Assembly: GCA_023053685.1 (NCBI GenBank)
Contig: JALIGW010000002.1
Span: forward strand, 243,132,177 to 243,196,176
Source: Diadophis punctatus similis
Taxonomy: Eukaryota > Chordata > Lepidosauria > Squamata > Dipsadidae
Reading direction: 5' to 3'
DNA: 64,000 nucleotides
This document shows, piece after piece, positions 55,103 to 64,000 of this stretch. The notes beneath the pieces are model-generated. The model was not told where the DNA came from. It worked only from the letters and a program-made list of their open reading frames with translations, and did no database searches. The translations under genes were made by a program, and so were the position numbers. Every line of letters begins with the position of its first letter. The first letter of the stretch is position 1.

Positions 55103-56141
55103 AGATCTTGACTATGGGATTATTAAATAGGTGACTTCACAGGGACTATCTGCTGCTGCAACTCCCAAAAATGTGGTTCTGGGAATGTATAACCATGAAT
55201 TAACTTTAGCCTAGACTCTGTGTTCCACATGAAGTTCACATGTAGCTTCAAATGCAAAGGTCAACTTTGAGAAGTTGGCAGAGTTACACTGCCAGTTCTC
55301 CCCCTAGGTACTCTAAGTCCCAGCTCTGAGCCTCAGTGGCCCAAAAGACACTTTGGCAATAACTTTGCACCAACTTCTTCAAGCTTCATTCAAAATATTC
55401 TCCCCTGCTGTTTCTTCCTAATGTTTATGGTCTCAATTATGGACCACTCTCCTCAAGCCAGAGCGGAAACCATCTTGATCCATAGCAACAAGCAAAGCAA
55501 ATGACTATAATCGGGTAATCATAAGGAGAATGTGCTCAATTCTGCCTAGAGAAGCGGCTGCAATGTGCTGAATTTTGCCTAGAGAAAAACATATTTATGT
55601 CAATTCCCTGAAGTGGCTTAATATGCTAGCAACAGATCAGCAGAGACAGCTGAGTTTGGCCTGCCTTTTTATTTTTTATTTTGCAAGAAGTAGACTTTCA
55701 AGAACAGAAATAAATTTTGCAACATCATAAAACGCAATCAAAAGATTATTTTAATGTCTCAGATTTCACACTGTTTGTGTTGCAAAAGAAGAACCTGGAA
55801 ATTTAGATTCCAAACACATTACTTCTCTCCGGTTTGCTGAGAAGACTGACAGATTTAGAGTTTTGTAGGACTTTGAATGCTGAGAATGACATTCTGTATG
55901 CTCTTAATAAAAATATCCCATGAAAATATTTGGAAACTATTTTGGAAATATTACAATGTTTCTTGAAGGACCCCAAAATGCCTTCAGTGGTGCCTCAAAG
56001 CATAAAATATCCATATTAAGTTGGGTTCCCAGAAGTCAAACAAAATTTAACCAGATAGAATTTTAGCTACTATATTCTATTTCAGGGGTTTCCATAGGAG
56101 GGTCAAGATAGGCAGGATGGTTGAGAGAGTGATGTTATATA
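55103..56141. other. Gene-free stretch
   Basis: No coding region, exon or nameable repeat found; sequence appears single copy within the window. Confidence 0.4.
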
Positions 56142-56149
56142 AGCCACAC

Positions 56150-56577
56150 CAGAGGTGGGTTCCTGCCGTAGCTGCCCGGTACACAGCTCCGGTAGGGAGC
56201 GGCAGATTTCGCAACCACTCCGGAGCCTTCTCTGCCAGTCCACCCGGCACGTCGCCATTTTTTTCCGTGATTTTCGGTGATTTTCGGGTGATTTTGCTTC
56301 TGTGCATGCGCGGAAGCAAAATCGCGCTGAAATCTCGCGAGGGGACACGCACACGTGCAAGATTTCGCCTCAGCGCATGTGCGGAAGCAAAATTGCACCG
56401 AAATCTCACGCGCATGCACGTCCCCTCGCAAGATTTTGGCACAATTTTTCTTCTGTGCATGTGCAGAAGCAAAATCGCGTGAGGAGGCGCACACGTGTAG
56501 CAAGCGTGCACGCCCCCGAAACATGGAGATGCGCGTGCATGGCTCCGGCAGCAAGGTAAGTGAGCAATCCGCCCCTA
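56150..56577. mobile_element. hAT-type MITE, long CAGNGG subfamily, 428 bp
   Basis: Starts CAGAGGTGGGTTCCTGCCG and ends GAGCAATCCGCCCCTA, flanked by perfect 8-bp duplications agccacac (56142-56149 and 56578-56585). The last base has changed from G to A. Internal hairpins of the gattttgcttctgtgcat type. Confidence 0.9.
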
Positions 56578-56585
56578 AGCCACAC

Positions 56586-57195
56586 CCTTTGGAAAGTGTG
56601 TGTTGATGCATGTTCAAAGGGGGTAAAGAATGATATTATTGCCATCTTGCCCATTCTCCCCCACATACCTGTGTGCCACTGTTCTGTGATTCCATCCAGA
56701 GCTAACCACAGCTCTAAAACCCTAGCACACCTTTCACCCCTGGGCCCACCTAACCATGATTGAAAGAGCCATAATTGGCTGAGGTCACTCAGCAAGCTAT
56801 GTTCTTAGGCATGATTTCTAATGCACCATAGCTGGTTCACATAACATAATAGTAGAAACAACTACTGTAAGGCATTCAATATGGGGCTGCTTTGAGAGAC
56901 TAGTTAGAAGCTGCAGTTGGTGCAAATTTGTAATTATGAATTGGAAGGGGCCTCAGGGATCAAGTAGTCCAAACTCTAGCTTGGTGGAGGATCTAAGAAA
57001 GCTTTCAGAGGACAATTATCCATGCCTGATAAATGGGAAAATACCAGAAATAAATATATATGGATGAAGCTAAAAGGTGCTTTTTCAAAGGGCAACTGGA
57101 CTGTTTTCTCCTTGAGGAAGAAGAACAAAAGGTTACATTTCACATCCAAGAAACTTCATCAGTTATGATGGTGGTGGGCAGGGGCGGGTTGCTCA
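56586..57195. other. Mostly gene-free; small L2 scrap
   Basis: The + strand at about 56850-56930 resembles the L2 NALYMGLP...KLQLVQ region in decayed form (aacatgggg-like context, agctgcagttggtgcaaa). Nothing else recognised. Confidence 0.35.
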
Positions 57196-57196
57196 C

Positions 57197-57282
<86 letters not shown>

Positions 57283-60029
57283 TAAATGCTCTTATAGGCC
57301 GCCCAATCCCGTAGGACTCAGGGTGGCATACAACATGGATAAGAAACGTACAGTAAAAAACAGTGAGAACAATTTAAAAATTAAAAACATTATTAAAACA
57401 TTATTAAAAACACCATTCATGGGGGAATCTGATCTTCTTATTCACCCCGCCTGCCGGAAGAGCCATGTTTTTATGGCTTTACGGAAGGCCAGCAGGGTGG
57501 GGATAGTCCTGATCTCTGGAGGGAGTTGGTTCCAAAAGGAGGGAGCTCCCACAGAGAAGGCCCTCCCCTGCGGCCCCGCCAACCAACATTGTTTGGCCGA
57601 TGGGACCCGGAGGAGGCCCTCTCTGTGGGACCTAACTGGTCGTAGGGAGGTATGTGGTAGGATGCGGTCCCGAAGGTAACCTGGCCCTGAGCCATGTAGG
57701 GCTTTAAAAGTCAAAACCAACACCTTAAATTGCGATTGGAGACTAATAGGCAACCAATGCAGCTGGTGGAGAATAGGTGTTATGTGGGTGTATCTCGGTA
57801 CACCCACCACAGCTAGCGCAGCTGCATTCTGTACCAGTTGCAGTCTCCGGATGCTCTTTAAGGGTAGCCCCATATAGAGCGTGTTACAGTAGTCTAGCCG
57901 TGAGGTGACAAGGGCATGAGTGACTGTGAGCAAAGCCTCCCTCTCCAAGTAGGGTCGTAATTGGTGCACAAGACGGATCTGTGCAAAGGTCCCCCTAGCC
58001 ACAGCTGAAAGATGTTGCTCCAATTTTAGCTGTGGGTCTAGGAGGACACCCAAATTGCGAACCCGTTCTGAGGGAGTCAATTTTTCTCCCCCAAGAACCA
58101 AGGAGGGGCAGTCGACATAATCCCTGGGGGGCAATATCCACAGCCACTCAGTCTTGTCAGGGTTGAGTTTGAGTCTGTTCACTCCCATCCAGACCCTCAC
58201 ATCGTCCAGGCAGTGGCACATTACCTCAACTGCTTCACTGAACTGACATGGGGTGGAGATGTACAACTGGGTATCATCAGCATACTGCTGATACCTCACC
58301 CCGTGTCATCGGATGATCTCACCCAGTGGTTTCATATAAATGTTAAACAGGATGGGCGAGAGGACCAAGACCTGTGGCACCCTGCAAGTCAGGGGCCTAG
58401 GGGCCAACCTCTGTCCTCCTGTCAACACCGACTGTGTCCTGTCAGAGAGGTAGGAGGAGAACCACCGTAAAACAGTGCCTCCCACTCCCACCTCCCCAAG
58501 ACGACGCAGAAGGATACCATGGTCAATGGTATCGAAAGCCGCTGAGAGGTCAAGTAACACCAGGATGGAGGAATGACCCCCATCCCGGGCTCGCCAGAGA
58601 TCATCCATCAGCGCGACCAAAGCAGTCTCTGTACTGTAGCCACGCCTGAAGCCCGACTGAAAGGGATCCAGATAATCAGTGTCCTCCAATAACCGCAGGA
58701 GTTGGAGCGACATCACTTTCTCGACAACTTTACCCACAAAGGGTAAGTTGGAGACTGGACGGAAGTTCTTTAAATCCGCTGGGTCCAGGGAAGGCTTCTT
58801 GAGGAGGGGCCTCACCACCACAGCTTTTAAGGGCTGTGGGATGGACCCCTCTCTCAAAGATGCGGTCACAACAGCCTGGAGCCAGCCGCGTGTCACCTCT
58901 CTGCTGGCTGAGACCAGCCAGGAGGGGCACGGGTCCAATAAACAAGTGGAGGCGCTCATCGCTCCTATGGCCTTGTCCACATCATCAGGAGTGATAGGCT
59001 CAAACTCATCCCATATAACAGGACTAAGACTCGCCCCCGTCATCTCGGCTTGCCCTGTCCAAATGGAGTCCAGGTCTGTCTGTCTGACTCTGAACGACTT
59101 TGTCCGCCAGAAACTGAGAAAATTCCTCAGCTCTGCCCTGCAAGGGATCTTCAGCTCCCTCCTTGGCTAGAAGGTAGCAGGTCACCCTAAACCGGGCGGC
59201 TGGGCGGAAGTTGGCGAACGCAATAAGGGCGGAAAAATGCGAACATTTTGCCGCCCGTATCGCCACTAAGTAAGACTTAATGCAGGTTCTTAAAAGTGTC
59301 CGGTCAGACTCAGCTTTACTGGCTCTCCATCGTTGCTCTAGGCATCTCTTTAGGCGCTTCATCTCCCGGAGCTCCTCGGTGAACCAAGGAGCCTTCCTGG
59401 ATCTGCTGCCACGGAGAGGCCGCAAAGGCGCAATCCGATCTAAAGCCCCCATTGCCGCCCGATTCCAGGCAGCCACTAGAGCCTCAGATGAATCATGTAC
59501 CAGGGAGTCAGGTATTTCCCCAAGTTCCCTCTGAAATCCTTCAGATTCCATTAGGCGCCTGGGGCGGAACCACTTAATCGGTCCTGCCTCCTTGCGGTGG
59601 AAGAGTGGTGCCATGAAATCCAGCCTCAGAAGGAAATGATCTGACCATGACAAGGGTACTGTGACTAAACCCCTCAGCCTCAGATCATCTCTCCACTGCC
59701 CCGAGAGAAACACAAGGTCAAGCGTGTGGCCTCCCTCATGAGTCAGACCCTGAACTACTTGGGTCAGGTCCATGGTTGTCATGGAAGCCATGAACTCCTG
59801 AACTGCCTCCGAGGTTTCGCCAGGTGTTGGCAGGTTGAAGTCCCCCAGCACCATCAACCTGGGGAACTCAATCGCCAGCCCTGCTACTGCCTCAAGCAGA
59901 AAAGGCAGGGCCTTTGCAACGCAGCTAGGAGGCAAGTACGTTAGCAAAAGGCCCACCTGAACCCCTAAGTCCAACTTCAGAAGGAGTGTCTCACACCCAA
60001 CAATCTCCGGGGCAGGGCTCCTTCGAGGA
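57196..60029 (-). mobile_element. Longest L2-clade LINE: endonuclease end, RT and 3' UTR
   Basis: The (ttta)n tail at 57196-57285 and gccgcccaatcccgtaggac mark the 3' end. On the minus strand: endonuclease C-terminus (LMVLGDFNLPTPG, HTLDLVFLSG, SWSDHFLLRLD); then RT (NFRPVSNLPFVGKVVEKVM, SGFRRGYSTETALVALMDD, LDLSAAFDTIDHGILLRR, YQQYADDTQLYIST); then the C-terminal domain to [14 protein letters not shown] [10 protein letters not shown]. One frameshift lies near 59035 and one CGA to TGA nonsense at about 58306. The 5' end is cut at the adjacent MITE. Confidence 0.88.
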
Positions 60030-60365
60030 TTTAGGTTCTTACCTCGCTGCCGGAGCCATGCGCGCGCATCTCCATGCTTCGGGGTCGTGCGCTCGCTCGC
60101 TACGTGCGTGCGCTCCCTCATGCGATTTTGCTTCTGTGCATGTGTGGAAGCAAAATTGTGCTGAAATCTCACACGTGCGCAAGATTTCAGTGTGATTTTG
60201 CTTCCACACATGCGCAGAAGCAAAATCACCTGAAAATCACCAAAAATCACCGAAAAATGGCGACGCGCCGGGTGGACTGGCAGAGAGGGCTCCGGAGCTG
60301 TTGCGAAATCCGTCGCTCCCTACCGGAGCTGCGTATCGGGAAGCTCCGGCAGGAACCCACCTCTG
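60030..60365. mobile_element. hAT-type MITE, long CAGNGG subfamily, inverted
   Basis: The right end CCGGCAGGAACCCACCTCTG is clear at 60365; the left end (ttcttacctcgctgccgg) is degenerate and no target duplication was found. It truncates the L2 at 57196-60029. Confidence 0.75.
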
Positions 60366-60559
60366 GTGGTGGGGGGATGGAAAGATAGGTGCTGACAGTT
60401 GTGACTGGATGATGGGGGGGATGGAAGAACAGGATCTGACCGGATGGCGGGGAGGGGATAGAAGGATTGTATTTCTTTGCAGTCATTCAGCAAACCATCC
60501 TTGCTCTCCTTGGCCTCTCTTTGACCTTCAGTACCATCGACCATGGTATCCTTGTGGCC

Positions 60560-60916
60560 GGGGACATGGTGGCTCAGTGGCTAAGATGCTGAGCTTGTTG
60601 ATCAATAAAGGTTGGCAGTTCTGCGGTTTGAATCTCTAGCACCGCATAACGGAGTGAGCTCCCGTTACTTGCCCAAGCTTCTGCCAACTTAGCAGTTTGA
60701 AAGCATGTAAAAATGCAAGTAGAAAAATAGGGACCACCTTTGGTGGGAAGGTAACAGTGTTCCATGCCCCATTGGCATTTAGTCATGCCGGCCACATGAC
60801 CACGGAATCGTCATCAGACAGCGCTGGCTCTTCAGCTTAGAAACGGAGATGAGCACCACCCCCTAGAGTCGGGAATGACTAGCACGTATGTGCGAGGGGA
60901 ACCTTTACCGTTACCT
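60560..60916 (+). repeat. Sauria-type tRNA-derived SINE
   Basis: A box gtggctcagtggctaag, B-box-like ggtttgaatctc, body agaaaaatagggaccacctt and 3' end gaacctttaccgttacc. Perfect 13-bp target duplication tatccttgtggcc at 60547-60559 and 60917-60929. Confidence 0.93.
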
Positions 60917-60977
60917 TATCCTTGTGGCCCCGCTATGAGGTTTGGGGCTGGACAGCACAGTCTTGTGCTGGTTTGGC

Positions 60978-61076
60978 TTTTTATTTATTTATTTGTTTGT
61001 TTGTTTGTTTGTTTGTTTATTCATTCATTCATTCATTCATTCATTCATTCATTCATTCATTCATTCATTCATTTAT
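60978..61076. repeat. (TTTA)(TTTG)(TTCA)n microsatellite
   Basis: Short ttta and tttg runs followed by about 14 ttca units. Confidence 0.93.
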
Positions 61077-61335
61077 TGCATTTGTATGCCATCCACTCCA
61101 CAGAGACTCTGGGCAGCTTTATCCACACCTTGTCCCAACTGGTTTTGATGGGGAATGTGAGATCTACCCCACAGCTACTCTTTTGCGGCATGCCAGGGGC
61201 TTGGTACTCTCTCCACTCCTTTGTGACCTCTGCATGAAAATACTGGGTGAGATCATCCATCTTCGTGGGTTGAGGAATTATCTCTATGCTGGCAATATTC
61301 AAGTTCTGATCTCCACCTCACAACAATGTTGAAAA

Positions 61336-61746
61336 TAAATAAAACTAACATTGGGGGTGCAGAAGAAACAGCTACAGTGTATTTAACTTTATTTGAATAA
61401 TTAAGGATATGATTTCTTATAGACACCTAGGCATATAACCTAAGACAATCTTTTACCTGTAGGTGATGTTAGACAACCTTCAAATTTACTCACTCCCTGC
61501 CTGAGGGATGCAATCCAGCTGACAAAAGCTTCAGAGCTTTGGTGTGCTTTTGTGTTTATGTGTGAAATACAGCCTTTTTCCATCTTACATCTCTTCCATT
61601 TCTGAAGTATCATTCTGATTGATCATTAACTTGAAATTCAGGAGTCCCTGCTTTCTAAATTTCCAAGCATCACTTTTCTAAGTGATTTCAGAATCAGCCT
61701 GTTTACAATATCCAGGTCTATTGCCAGGTCCCAATTCTCATATTTT
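61336..61746. other. Gene-free stretch
   Basis: No coding region or nameable repeat identified. Confidence 0.4.
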
Positions 61747-61985
61747 ATCATTCATTCATTCATTCGTTCGTTCGTTCGTTCGTTCGTTCGTTCGTTTGTT
61801 CGTTCGCTTGTTCGTTCGTTCATTTATTCGTTTGTTTATTCGTTTGTTCATTTGTTCATGTGTTCATTTGTTCATTTGTTCATTTGTTCATTCGTTCATT
61901 CGTTCATTCGTTCATTCGTTCATTCGTTCATTCATTTGTTTGTTTATTCATTTGTTCGTTCATTTGTTCATTCATTCATTCATTT
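61747..61985. repeat. Compound (TTCA/TTCG/TTTG)n microsatellite, about 240 bp
   Basis: About 60 four-base units that switch between ttca, ttcg and ttgt forms. Long apparent ORFs across it come only from the repeat. Confidence 0.95.
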
Positions 61986-62410
61986 GTGACAGTCCCAATT
62001 TTGGCACTGTTAACAAGCTGTTATTGTAATCCGCTTGTAGAAAATTTACTGTAACATCTTAGCTATCCCAAATCATCCCAAAAGTTATAAGTAGATCATC
62101 CTGGATCAAATATCCATGTTTGTTTGTTTGTTTTTAATGTCATCTCTTGTTAATTGTTGTTTGATTAATAATAATAAATTCAGTCTCCAGAATAGGTCTA
62201 TCTTCCAATCAAAGTGCAAGCAGAAGTAGTTGACAGTTAACTGTAATAAGTCCATCCAATCTCTCTCAAGCTTCAGAGGGGAAAGGAATTTGTTTCTCCC
62301 CCTTCCAGTGAAAGCTATGTTGTTGAAGAAACGTACGTACTTAAATTTCAGAACAACAGAAGAAATCATTTTACTGGTTCTCCAGCTGTAAGACTATCTC
62401 ATAGAACAGG
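61986..62410. other. Gene-free stretch
   Basis: No coding region or nameable repeat identified. Confidence 0.4.
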
Positions 62411-62418
62411 AACTGGAT

Positions 62419-62854
62419 CAGAGGTGGATTCCTGCCGGAGCTGCCTGGTGCGCAGCTCTGGTAGGGAGTGCCCGATTGCGCAATTTGTGCGCGACCGCTC
62501 TGGAGCCCTCTCTGCCAGTCCACCGCGTGCGTCACCATTTTTTCCGTGAATTTTTGGCCGATTTTGCTACTGCACATGTGCGGAAGCAAAATCACGCCAA
62601 AATCTTGTGAGGGGACGCGCGAGAGAGAGATATTTTGGTGAGATTTTGCTTCTGCGCATGCGCGGAAGCAAAATCGCACTGAAATCTCACGCACACGCAT
62701 GCGTCCCCTCACGAGATTTTGACGCGATTTTGCTTTTGCGCATGTGCAGAAACAAAATCGTGTGAGGGGGTGTGCACGCGTAGCGAACGCGTACCCGAAG
62801 TGTGGAGATGCGCGCACAGTGCACCGGCACTGGTAACGGAGCAACCCACCGCTG
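62419..62854. mobile_element. hAT-type MITE, long CAGNGG subfamily, 436 bp
   Basis: Starts CAGAGGTGGATTCCTGCCGG and ends GCAACCCACCGCTG, flanked by perfect 8-bp duplications aactggat (62411-62418 and 62855-62862). Confidence 0.93.
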
Positions 62855-62862
62855 AACTGGAT

Positions 62863-63316
62863 CAAAGTCATTTTGTTTATCTTTATCCAACCTGAAGTTT
62901 CAGATGCTAATATTTTTTGAACAATCATTATAGTTTGATCAAGCTTTTAAAAGAGAAATCCAGCTAGAAGCTATATATTTCCTCACCCTCCTTACTTAGG
63001 TTTCAGATACTGTCCAGCCATTTTAATCTGTGAAATTTAGCCAGGGAACAAAGAACAAAAAAAATGTTTTCCTCTATATTTCAGTCCAAAATTATAAGAA
63101 CAATTTGATAGAAATAAACTCCAGATATTTTGCAAATTCTGGAAATACAGAATCCAGTGGTGGGGGTCTAATCGCTCTTCACACACACACCCTCCAAAAG
63201 CTGCCATTCTTTCCATATGAAAGGGACAGAACAACATATATCAACATATCCAGAACAACATATATCAAAAGGAAAAAAAAACAATTAGAGTTGTGTTAAC
63301 TTGAGATAAAGTTCGA
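62863..63316. other. Gene-free stretch next to the copia LTR
   Basis: Should be internal copia sequence if the LTR belongs to a longer element, but no gag similarity was found. A cagtggtgggggtctaatcg stretch near 63153 may be a MITE end without a partner. Confidence 0.35.
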
Positions 63317-63862
63317 TCCATCCGACTGCTACCCTGTTAAGGGAAGAATCCCCCATAGAGACGATATTTGGATCTTTTACTTGGAATTCAAACACTTAGA
63401 AATAAAACCGAGATTAAATGTCTAATAGAAAATATTTATTTCAGTACAAAACAATATAAAACAATAAATCCTGAATAAACTACATCTTTGCTACGTAACA
63501 CTGCTAGTCCGTCCGACTGCTACCATGTTAAGGGAAGAATCCCCCGTAGAGACGATATTTGGATCTTTTACTTGGAATTCAAACACTTAGAAATAAAACC
63601 GAGATTAAATGTCTAATAGAAAATATTTATTTCAGTACAAAACAATATAAAACAATAAATCCTGAATAAACTACATCTTTGCTACGTAACACGACCTTCC
63701 AGTTCGGAAGGCACATCAGAAGTGATTAATGGTGGGTAGGAATGTAGACATGCGTAGAACATCATATCACGTGTTCTGCTTGTATTGGGAAGTACCATAA
63801 TATTAGAATAGGGGTGCATCACCCTGCATAGACTCACAACTGACAATATTCACATCGTGACA
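63317..63862 (-). mobile_element. Ty1/copia LTR with tandem R-U5-PBS-like duplication
   Basis: Reading the minus strand: a full LTR (63862-63526) starting TGTCACGATGTGAATATTG and ending CTTAACA; then TGGTAGCAGTCGGACGGA, a primer-binding-site-like sequence; then a second copy of the LTR's 3' half followed by the same site. The 184-base units (63508-63691 and 63317-63500) differ at only about three positions. Confidence 0.82.
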
Positions 63863-64000
63863 AGTTGCAAGGGGTTGAAATAAATCAACATTCAACCACT
63901 AATCAGCTTTTAAAGCGAAAAGCAGAATGAAATGATAAATTTGAAAAGTGAAAATTAACACTCAAGCATGCTTAGAAAACAAAACTACTTGACAGGAATT
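63863..64000. other. Window end, no feature seen
   Basis: AT-rich flank of the copia LTR; nothing recognisable. Confidence 0.4.

Larger units (their letters stand above)
60500..61335 (+). mobile_element. Decayed L2 LINE RT fragment with nested insertions
   Basis: FSTIDHGILVA is encoded at 60528-60560. The continuation after the SINE includes a segment like LVLSPLLCDLCMKILGEII and, near 61278, LYAGN where YADD is expected. A Sauria-type SINE (60560-60916) and a simple repeat interrupt it. Confidence 0.7.

Noticed and set aside
56077..56795. Several overlapping Arg/His/Cys-rich ORFs (similarly 17562-18201 and 62371-62928)
   Set aside because: All derive from hairpin-rich MITE interiors with repeated gcttctgcgcatgcg motifs.
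60875..62054. Long ORFs rich in [11 protein letters not shown] and FVRSFVRSF
   Set aside because: They are translations of ttca/ttcg tetranucleotide repeats, not proteins. The same applies to 15795-16028.

Overview
The window looks like nuclear DNA of a squamate reptile, most likely a snake. That is an inference from three things seen together: a tandem array of vomeronasal type-2 receptor (V2R) genes with the vertebrate six-exon structure, abundant squamate-type repeats (CR1, L2 and L1 LINEs, a tRNA-derived SINE of the Sauria type, a CORE-SINE-like SINE), and less common elements (Ty1/copia LTR elements, a Penelope-like fragment, hAT-type MITEs). No bacterial-type genes, operons or CRISPR arrays are present.

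Host genes. Four V2R loci lie head-to-tail on the + strand. (1) A relic of the last exon at 4054-4175. (2) V2R-A, 5873-11195: exons 2-6 are open, no exon 1 is recognisable, and four codons are missing from TM3. (3) V2R-B, 19023-29503: all six exons and splice sites are present, but a single CGA to TGA change stops it in the 7TM exon. (4) V2R-C, 32627-44981: six exons join into one open 853-residue receptor, the only apparently functional gene here. B and C also share about 0.5 kb of upstream sequence and much intron sequence, so they are recent tandem duplicates. Their introns have since collected different insertions.

Mobile DNA fills most of the rest. 11.3-15.7 kb is an L2 cluster, including one L2 inserted inside another. 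16.4-17.1 kb is a 5'-truncated L1 with a 13-bp target duplication. 21.6-25.3 kb is a CR1/Rex1-like LINE inside intron 3 of B. 36-43 kb (introns 3-4 of C) holds a Tc1 element, two LTR-like insertions, nested LINEs and a pentanucleotide microsatellite. 45.9-49.5 kb is a decayed Ty1/copia element with an unusual proline/glutamine-rich Gag N-terminus. 57.2-60.0 kb is the longest L2 copy. 63.3-63.9 kb is a copia LTR with a tandem R-U5-PBS-like duplication. At least a dozen MITEs with CAGNGGTGGGTTCC-type ends are scattered throughout, most with 8-bp target duplications.

Large-scale structure. Bases 1 to about 3580 are an inverted copy of about 50432-54965, so the whole V2R array lies between two long inverted-repeat arms. 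The arms share nested repeats but differ by clean insertions: one MITE only in the left arm, and one MITE plus one copia solo LTR only in the right. In each case the other arm keeps the uninterrupted target site. This dates the insertions relative to the duplication and makes the arms a candidate substrate for inversion of the receptor array.
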